Origin: Vibrio ostreicida
Lineage (GTDB): Bacteria; Pseudomonadota; Gammaproteobacteria; Enterobacterales; Vibrionaceae
Reading direction: 5' to 3'
DNA: 64,000 nt
Assembly: GCF_013074385.2 (NCBI RefSeq)
Contig: NZ_JABEYA020000006.1
Coordinates: 124,001 to 188,000 of the forward strand
Within the stretch, counting starts at the first letter, position 1. Each line of letters opens with the position of its first letter. The position numbers and the translations under genes are program-made. Positions 58,661 to 64,000 of the stretch are shown in pieces. The notes below the pieces were generated by a model. It was not told the DNA's origin and did no database searches. It saw nothing but the letters and a program-made list of their open reading frames with translations.

Positions 58661-59089
58661 ATGGGGGCGTCGATGGTTCAACGTGTGATTAAATTTTTCT
58701 GGCTTGCGTTTATTGCGATGGTGTTGCCAACGCAGGTTTTGGCGTACTTCACCCAAGCCGAAAATAGCACACTCACCAGTGATAGCCGTCACCATGCTAA
58801 TACGTTAGCGGCGTCTGATCTTGACGCCAGCTTAGGCGACGCTCAGACACACAGCGACGCGCCGCCACTGGCAAAAAAACTGGCGTCTTTCTACCGCGGC
58901 TGTCTTTCAGCTGGTGTGGCGGACGACGGCAAAACGCCGCACCTTGATGCCTTTCCACCGGATACCCGCGTTATTTCGACCTTGGCGAGCCATGGCCGCC
59001 AGAGGCAAACGACCTTTTTTTCCAATGCTCGAATATCGGGTTGGAAAGATTCCAATGCGATGTACGTCGCCCTCAATAATCAATTCTGA
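58661..59089 (+). CDS. Exported protein of unknown function (142 aa)
   Basis: A signal peptide (VIKFFWLAFIAMVLPTQVLA) precedes a short Ser/His/Asp-rich mature chain with no recognised domain. ATG 58661 or 58673 may be the start. It lies between the SH3 gene and secD, same direction, without tight spacing. Confidence 0.55.
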   Translation: MGASMVQRVIKFFWLAFIAMVLPTQVLAYFTQAENSTLTSDSRHHANTLAASDLDASLGDAQTHSDAPPLAKKLASFYRGCLSAGVADDGKTPHLDAFPPDTRVISTLASHGRQRQTTFFSNARISGWKDSNAMYVALNNQF

Positions 59090-59270
59090 TCGCGAGCCAA
59101 CCGTTTTGGTTGCCCGTACCCACAAGTCGCACAACACCGTCCAAGCTTAATGTGGCTGTGCTTGTCGCCGACCTTTTATCATTCGACTGACTCCATTTCA
59201 CTGAGTCAGGTGATTTTCTCTACCGCTTAGCCCTTCGGCCTAAGTGGGGATTGCATGTAAAGAATCAACT

Positions 59271-61109
59271 ATGACGAATAAAAAGCAAAATAATAGCAGT
59301 GCTCGAGTCATGAATCGCTACTCTGTTTGGAAGTATGCGGTTCTTGTGGTGACGATCATCGTCCTTACCTTGAGTGCGATTCCGACCTGGTATGGCGAAC
59401 AACCTGCGATACAGGTGACAACGTCACAAAAGAACGCCACCATTGATAATCCTATCGCGCTCAATCGTTACCTCGAACAGCACGATATCCATGCCAACGC
59501 GATCACTCAGGAAAATCAAGCCACCACCTTGGTGTTTGACAATGAAACCGATCAAACCCACGCACGGGAAGCGCTCAATAAGGTTCTCAATAAACAGGAC
59601 GCGATTAGCTTCTCTTATGTTTCTGTGGCCCCAACATGGCTAAGTGACTTGGGCTTTAGCCCGATAAAACTTGGCCTTGATTTGCGTGGTGGTGTGCAGT
59701 TTTTATTGAATGTTGATGTTGATAAAGCCTTTGAAGAGCAGCGCAACACCATGGTCGATGAGATGCGTGACATGATGCGTCAGGACCGCGAACGGGGCAT
59801 TCAGTTTGAGCAAGTCGGTATCGACGGGTTTGAGGTGAAAAGCCACTCCGCGGAAACCTTGAACAAGGCGGCGAACTACTTACGTCAAAATTATTCGGGT
59901 TGGGAAATCAAGCGCCACGCGAATGCCTTGTCCGTTAAACCGACCGCTCAGAATAAATCTGAGTTCCAAGCGGTCACGATCAAGCAAAACCTCAAAATCA
60001 TGCGGGACCGGATTGAAGAGCTGGGCATCACTGAAGCCTTGGTTCAGCGTCAGGGCGAACACAGTATTCGGATTGAATTGCCGGGTGTACAGGACCCGTC
60101 ACAAGCGAAGAATGTGATTGGAGCAACAGCATCGCTGGCCTTCCACGAAGCGAAATCGAGCGCGGAAGGTGCCGCTTATGGTGAAAGAGTCCTCAAAGAC
60201 AATGATGGCCGTGATGTTGTCTTGTCAAAACGCCCAGTGTTGACCGGAGAGCACATCGTGAACGCGCGTGCTGGTGTGGACAATACGGGCTTTTCTGAAG
60301 TGAATATTTCGCTCGATCACACCGGTGGTAAAACCATGAGTGATTTCTCGGGCAAACACATCGGTAAGCCAATGGCAACGGTGTATCGTGAATACACCAT
60401 CGATGCTAACGGCGACACGCAGCGCAGTGAAAAAGTCATCAGCGTCGCGACCATTCAATCTCAATTAGGCAGTCAGTTCCGCATTACTGGTGCGGGCTCG
60501 CTGGACGAAGCTCAGAATCTGGCGCTTCTGCTCAGAGCGGGCTCCCTGACCGCGCCAGTCACCATTGTTGAAGAACGCACGATCGGGGCTTCACTTGGCG
60601 CAGAAAACATCGAAAATGGCTTCGCGGCTTTGGCCTTGGGGCTGGCGATGACCTTAACCTTTATGGCGCTGTGGTATCGTCGTCTTGGCTGGGTCGCTAA
60701 CCTTGCTCTGATGATCAATATGGTCAGTTTACTGGGCTTGATCGCCTTGCTGCCTGGCGCGGTACTGACGTTACCGGGCATCGCGGGTTTGGTGCTCACG
60801 GTGGGTATGGCTGTCGACACCAATGTTTTGATCTTTGAACGCATCAAAGACAAGCTGGCGGAAGGGCGCACCTTCGCTCAGTCGATTGATCTCGGTTTTG
60901 ATAGCGCACTGAGCACCATTTTGGACGCCAACATCACCACCATGATCACCGCTGTGGTCCTGTACTCAATTGGTAACGGGCCAATCCAAGGTTTTGCTTT
61001 GACCTTAGGCTTGGGGCTCTTAACCAGTATGTTCACCGGTGTGTTTGCATCACGCGCCATCATTAACTTAATTTGGGGACGCGATGGTCGTCGCGATGTA
61101 AAGGTCTGA
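59271..61109 (+). CDS. secD: Protein-export membrane protein SecD
   Basis: ATG 59271 is the likely start (612 aa). One N-terminal helix, the P1 domain with GLDLRGGVQFLLNVD, and five C-terminal helices with TIGASLGAENIENGF, VGMAVDTNVLIFERIKDKL and the LDANITTMI motif. With SecF it pulls preproteins across the membrane using proton motive force. Vibrios have a second SecDF; the divergence from textbook SecD suggests this is that copy. Confidence 0.92.
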   Translation: MTNKKQNNSSARVMNRYSVWKYAVLVVTIIVLTLSAIPTWYGEQPAIQVTTSQKNATIDNPIALNRYLEQHDIHANAITQENQATTLVFDNETDQTHAREALNKVLNKQDAISFSYVSVAPTWLSDLGFSPIKLGLDLRGGVQFLLNVDVDKAFEEQRNTMVDEMRDMMRQDRERGIQFEQVGIDGFEVKSHSAETLNKAANYLRQNYSGWEIKRHANALSVKPTAQNKSEFQAVTIKQNLKIMRDRIEELGITEALVQRQGEHSIRIELPGVQDPSQAKNVIGATASLAFHEAKSSAEGAAYGERVLKDNDGRDVVLSKRPVLTGEHIVNARAGVDNTGFSEVNISLDHTGGKTMSDFSGKHIGKPMATVYREYTIDANGDTQRSEKVISVATIQSQLGSQFRITGAGSLDEAQNLALLLRAGSLTAPVTIVEERTIGASLGAENIENGFAALALGLAMTLTFMALWYRRLGWVANLALMINMVSLLGLIALLPGAVLTLPGIAGLVLTVGMAVDTNVLIFERIKDKLAEGRTFAQSIDLGFDSALSTILDANITTMITAVVLYSIGNGPIQGFALTLGLGLLTSMFTGVFASRAIINLIWGRDGRRDVKV

Positions 61110-61111
61110 TA

Positions 61112-62014
61112 ATGATTCACTGTCTAAAGAACAATATTCGTCGAGTTCGTTATATTACCAGTTTTGTGTCGGTGGCATTAATGGTGATCTCTTTGGTGGC
61201 CTTTGCAACCAAAGGGCTCAATATGGGACTGGATTTTACTGGTGGTATGGTGACCGAAGTACAGGTGGATAAGACGCTAAACAACAGCGACTTGTTGCAG
61301 CGCCTACAGCCGGCCTTGGGCGAGTTTACCTCGGTGACTCACTCTGATCAGGATGGCCGCTGGCTGATCCGCTACCCCGTGCCAGAGCAAGACGCGCCCG
61401 TGGCGGACATAGCGTCACTTTTAGCGGGGGCCTCGGATCAGGTTGAAGTCGTCAGCAACAGCATGGTCGGGTCTCAAGTGGGGCAGGACTTAGTGGATCA
61501 GGGCGGCTTAGCCCTAATGATATCGATGATGTGTATCTTGGGCTATCTGTGTTTTCGATTCGAATGGCGGTTGGCCAGTGGTGCCTTGTTGGCCTTGATC
61601 CACGATGTGGTGTTGGTTTTGGGCTTTTTTGCTGCGACACAAATGGAATTTAACCTGACAGTGTTTGCCGCAATCTTGGCGATTTTGGGGTACTCACTCA
61701 ACGATTCCATCATTATCGCTGACCGTATCCGTGAACTGCTGTTGGCGAAACAATCGACCCCAACGGATGACATCAACGATCAAGCGGTACTGGCGACGTT
61801 TTCCCGTACCATGGTGACCTCGGGCACCACCTTGCTGACGGTGTCTGCTTTGTGGTTAATGGGCGGCAGCGCGCTCGAAGGGTTCGCGATTGCGATGTTT
61901 ATTGGCATTCTCTCGGGAACTTGGTCGTCTATCTCCATCGGGACCGTATTGCCGGAATGGTTGAAACTGGAGCCGAAACATTATTTGCCAGTGGAAATCG
62001 ATTCTGCGCCTTAA
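61112..62014 (+). CDS. secF: Protein-export membrane protein SecF
   Basis: ATG 61112, two bases after the secD stop, gives 300 aa. GLNMGLDFTGGMVTEVQ, GYSLNDSIIIADRIRELL and TFSRTMVTSGTTLLTV are SecF signatures. Partner of SecD. Confidence 0.93.
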   Translation: MIHCLKNNIRRVRYITSFVSVALMVISLVAFATKGLNMGLDFTGGMVTEVQVDKTLNNSDLLQRLQPALGEFTSVTHSDQDGRWLIRYPVPEQDAPVADIASLLAGASDQVEVVSNSMVGSQVGQDLVDQGGLALMISMMCILGYLCFRFEWRLASGALLALIHDVVLVLGFFAATQMEFNLTVFAAILAILGYSLNDSIIIADRIRELLLAKQSTPTDDINDQAVLATFSRTMVTSGTTLLTVSALWLMGGSALEGFAIAMFIGILSGTWSSISIGTVLPEWLKLEPKHYLPVEIDSAP

Positions 62015-62031
62015 TCACAAGCTGGTGTCAT

Positions 62032-62064
62032 AAAAAGTCCCGCCCTGCACATGCAGGGCGGGAT
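62032..62064. terminator. Bidirectional terminator between secF and the hydrolase gene
   Basis: TCCCGCCCTGCA-CA-TGCAGGGCGGGA with TTGATTT on the plus side and an A-run (Ts on the minus strand) on the other. It lies between convergent genes. Confidence 0.85.
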
Positions 62065-62077
62065 TGATTTCGCGGGG

Positions 62078-62809
62078 TTATTGAGTGGCGCTGGCCAAAA
62101 ACTCGGTAAAACGTTGCCAAGATTTTTGATCGGCTTGCTGACGGTAGCGCTCACTGCCAAACACGGTAAATGCGTGCGGCGCGCCGCTGTAGGTGATCAT
62201 CTCGTGGTCAATATTTTGCGCTTCCAGCTCACTGGCTAATGTGGCGAACTGTGTCATGCTAATCGCGCTATCCGCGGTGCCATGTAAGACTAGGATGGGC
62301 GCCTTGGTTTGTTGATACGATTGGCCTTGCGGGGTCTTTAACCCCCCATGAAAGGTCACAAACCCTTTCGCCTTCATGCCCGCACGCGCCGATTCCAATA
62401 CGGCCGCACCCCCAAAGCAGTACCCCATCACGACAGGATCAACTTGGCGGCCATTCAAGGTCATGGCGTAGTCCATGCTGCCTTGCATCAGTGCGCGTAG
62501 CTTGTTTCGATCCTGATACAATTCACCCGTGTGTTGTTTTTTGTCTTTGACCTCGGTTGGGCGGACCCCTTGACCAAACAGATCCGCGGCAAAGACGTTG
62601 TAACCCAGATCGTTGAGCATGCTGGCGCGTTTCATTTCATAGTCGGTTAAGCCGTCCCAATCGTGAACAAGCAACACCAGCGGGGCGTCATCGCTGACTT
62701 TCGCCCAATACCCTTCATAATCGTTACCATTTACATTGTAAACTTTACTTTCTCCAGCCACTGTGAGACCACTGAACAGCGCTAGCCCTAAGATGTATTG
62801 CCTTTTCAT
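62078..62809 (-). CDS. Exported dienelactone hydrolase-family protein (243 aa)
   Basis: ATG 62809 follows GGGAGGTGGCT; the longer frame has no site. A signal peptide (YILGLALFSGLTVAG) is followed by a DLH fold: LVHDWDGL, AADLFGQG, MGYCFGGAAVL with catalytic Cys, HGTADSAIS (Asp) and GAPHAFTVFG (His). Substrate unknown; exported DLH homologues are common in Gammaproteobacteria. Confidence 0.88.
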   Translation of the reverse strand: MKRQYILGLALFSGLTVAGESKVYNVNGNDYEGYWAKVSDDAPLVLLVHDWDGLTDYEMKRASMLNDLGYNVFAADLFGQGVRPTEVKDKKQHTGELYQDRNKLRALMQGSMDYAMTLNGRQVDPVVMGYCFGGAAVLESARAGMKAKGFVTFHGGLKTPQGQSYQQTKAPILVLHGTADSAISMTQFATLASELEAQNIDHEMITYSGAPHAFTVFGSERYRQQADQKSWQRFTEFLASATQ

Positions 62810-63070
62810 AGCCACCTCCCTTGTTCCAGCAAGTGTAGTCGGAAAAAAGAGGGTGACAGCGGTAATCGAGTTGCGAGGGCCCGAACTGTGACGACGAAGG
62901 GTTAAGCCTATGATGATCCGTGCCAAAGTTAGAACCAGCAGAACTTTTCATGATTTTTCATGCTTCTAAAGCCGAAGGCGTCAGCGAATTGACCGTTCTC
63001 TGACAAATAGGTTTGGTCAGCGCCTAAGCTGCACGTTGCTCTCTATCACTCGCCCAATTTAGGAAACACC

Positions 63071-63556
63071 ATGTTAATTCGTTACCTTATCGTCAGCCTG
63101 CTCGCGCTATCCTCCTGCTTTGTCTCGGCGTTTGAACGCCAGCAAGACGGGGATTTGGATGGCATTAGAAGCGATTTGGGCACCCTTAAACAAAGTATCG
63201 AGCAATCCCAGAGTTCGATGCAATATGAAAGGACGATCGACGGCAGTGCCTATGTGCCAGAGCCAGAGCACAGCCGCGATAAACCGGCTTACAGCTATTT
63301 TACGATTGAGTCGTATGACATTTACACCAGTGAGAGTGGACGTCGTATGATTCAGGCATTGATCACCAACCACTCCGGTGGGGGCGTTGAGCTTAAGGCC
63401 AATCAGATCAAAGCCTTTTTTGGTAAAGGCAAATATCAATCGCCTACCCGTATCGAGCAAGAAGGGCGTTTCGCTCAAGATGAAACTCAATCGGTGACCT
63501 TGTATTTTGGCGAATCTAAAGCTTCCATTCTTGGCCTCATCACCCGAAGCTACTGA
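63071..63556 (+). CDS. Exported protein of unknown function (161 aa)
   Basis: A signal peptide (YLIVSLLALSSCFVSA) precedes a helical stretch (LDGIRSDLGTLKQSIEQSQSSMQYER) and a beta-rich C-terminal half (IESYDIYTSESGRRMIQALITNHSGGGVELKANQIKAFF). GGAAACACC precedes ATG 63071. Not recognised. Confidence 0.65.
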   Translation: MLIRYLIVSLLALSSCFVSAFERQQDGDLDGIRSDLGTLKQSIEQSQSSMQYERTIDGSAYVPEPEHSRDKPAYSYFTIESYDIYTSESGRRMIQALITNHSGGGVELKANQIKAFFGKGKYQSPTRIEQEGRFAQDETQSVTLYFGESKASILGLITRSY

Positions 63557-63924
63557 TATCAACACGGGTTGATTATCGGCGTGCGGTGCTGCCCATGTGA
63601 GGGCATACCGCCGGATGGTTGGCCTCGGCGCTTGATGTGAGCACAGCATCAAGCACATGAGCCCCTAGCGGGTCGCGTTTCACCATGTCACCCAGAGCCG
63701 CCACGTGGCTTCCTTATGCCAGAAACGGGCTCAACCCCCGTGCACACCTTCAATGTGGCGCTGGTGGTTTCGCAATACGCAACCATGCGTTGTGCCAGCC
63801 ACTCCAACGCCCTGTCATGATGAAGCGACCCCTTTGAGTCTTGGGGGCTCATACCTGAAAGATCGCCACCGAGCCATATTGTCTAACGCGCTCAGCTCAT
63901 AATTTATTTCCAAGAAATCGTTTC
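63557..63924. other. Intergenic stretch without a supported gene
   Basis: About 370 bp of GC-rich, non-coding-looking DNA with a few short inverted repeats (for example GATGTGAGCACAGCATC near 63634-63650). No frame has a ribosome site. Confidence 0.4.
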
Positions 63925-64000
63925 ATGTCTTGTATGATGTTGTACAAACGGATGTCTTTTCTGCCATTGCTGACATTGGGCTTCGGTCTGACATTGGGCT
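63925..64000 (+). CDS. Possible 5' end of a gene running off the window
   Basis: From ATG 63925 (also in-frame ATGs at 63934, 63937 and 63952) the frame stays open to the end and reads MLYKRMSFLPLLTLGFGLTLG, a likely signal peptide or first membrane helix. Identity cannot be told. Confidence 0.35.
   Translation, partial: MSCMMLYKRMSFLPLLTLGFGLTLG

Overview
The window looks like part of a Vibrionaceae genome, probably the second chromosome. The kbl-tdh pair, the aacS/phhA-phhB block, a secD-secF pair of the kind vibrios carry as a second copy, and integron attC sites with the typical AATGCGGCGTTA end all point there. A Salinivibrio- or Vibrio-like host is my inference; no rRNA or marker gene is present. 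I see no tRNA, rRNA or CRISPR array.

Layout. (1) 1-9660 is an accessory region, visibly AT-richer than the rest. It holds integron cassettes with attC sites, IS110 and IS3 transposase fragments, small elements bounded by GGGACAGGCACC-type inverted repeats, an FRG-domain fragment, and a compact six-gene operon (2057-7557). The operon encodes a DcsB-like arginase homologue, a YqcI/YcgG-family (DcsA-like) protein, a DcsD-like O-acetylserine sulfhydrylase homologue, an MFS exporter, a short-chain dehydrogenase and a DcsG-like ATP-grasp enzyme. This is most of the hydroxyurea / O-ureidoserine / cycloserine pathway known from Streptomyces, but without the racemase (DcsC) and serine acetyltransferase (DcsE), and with an added dehydrogenase. 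It is the most interesting item here. (2) 9682-25441 is chromosomal: a periplasmic ankyrin protein, two alpha/beta hydrolases, a di-heme peroxidase, creBCD, a LysR regulator, kbl-tdh and a LysE exporter. (3) 25731-42171 is a phage-derived island with a CI-like repressor, three operator-like sites, replication-type genes, a LexA-like box, a lysis cassette and a complete P2-like contractile tail (V, W, J, I, H, fibre assembly, FI, FII, E/E', T, U, X, D). It has no capsid, portal, terminase or integrase gene, so it reads as an R-type tailocin. (4) 42232-64000 is chromosomal: a nucleoside transporter, small membrane proteins, an MscS-like channel, ACR3/ArsR, a hybrid histidine kinase lacking its phospho-acceptor residues, a cation transporter, a LysR regulator, acetoacetyl-CoA synthetase divergent from phhAB, secDF and a dienelactone-hydrolase-like protein.

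How the genes work together. In the cycloserine-like operon the proposed flow is L-arginine to N-hydroxyarginine (DcsA-like), then hydroxyurea (DcsB-like), then O-ureido-serine with O-acetylserine (DcsD-like), then ring closure (DcsG-like) and export (MFS). In the tailocin the repressor and the LexA-like box would tie lysis and tail genes to DNA damage. phhA, phhB and aacS suit phenylalanine/tyrosine catabolism ending in acetoacetate, with TyrR-like boxes between them. creBC and creD form one regulatory system. All functions are read from sequence alone.
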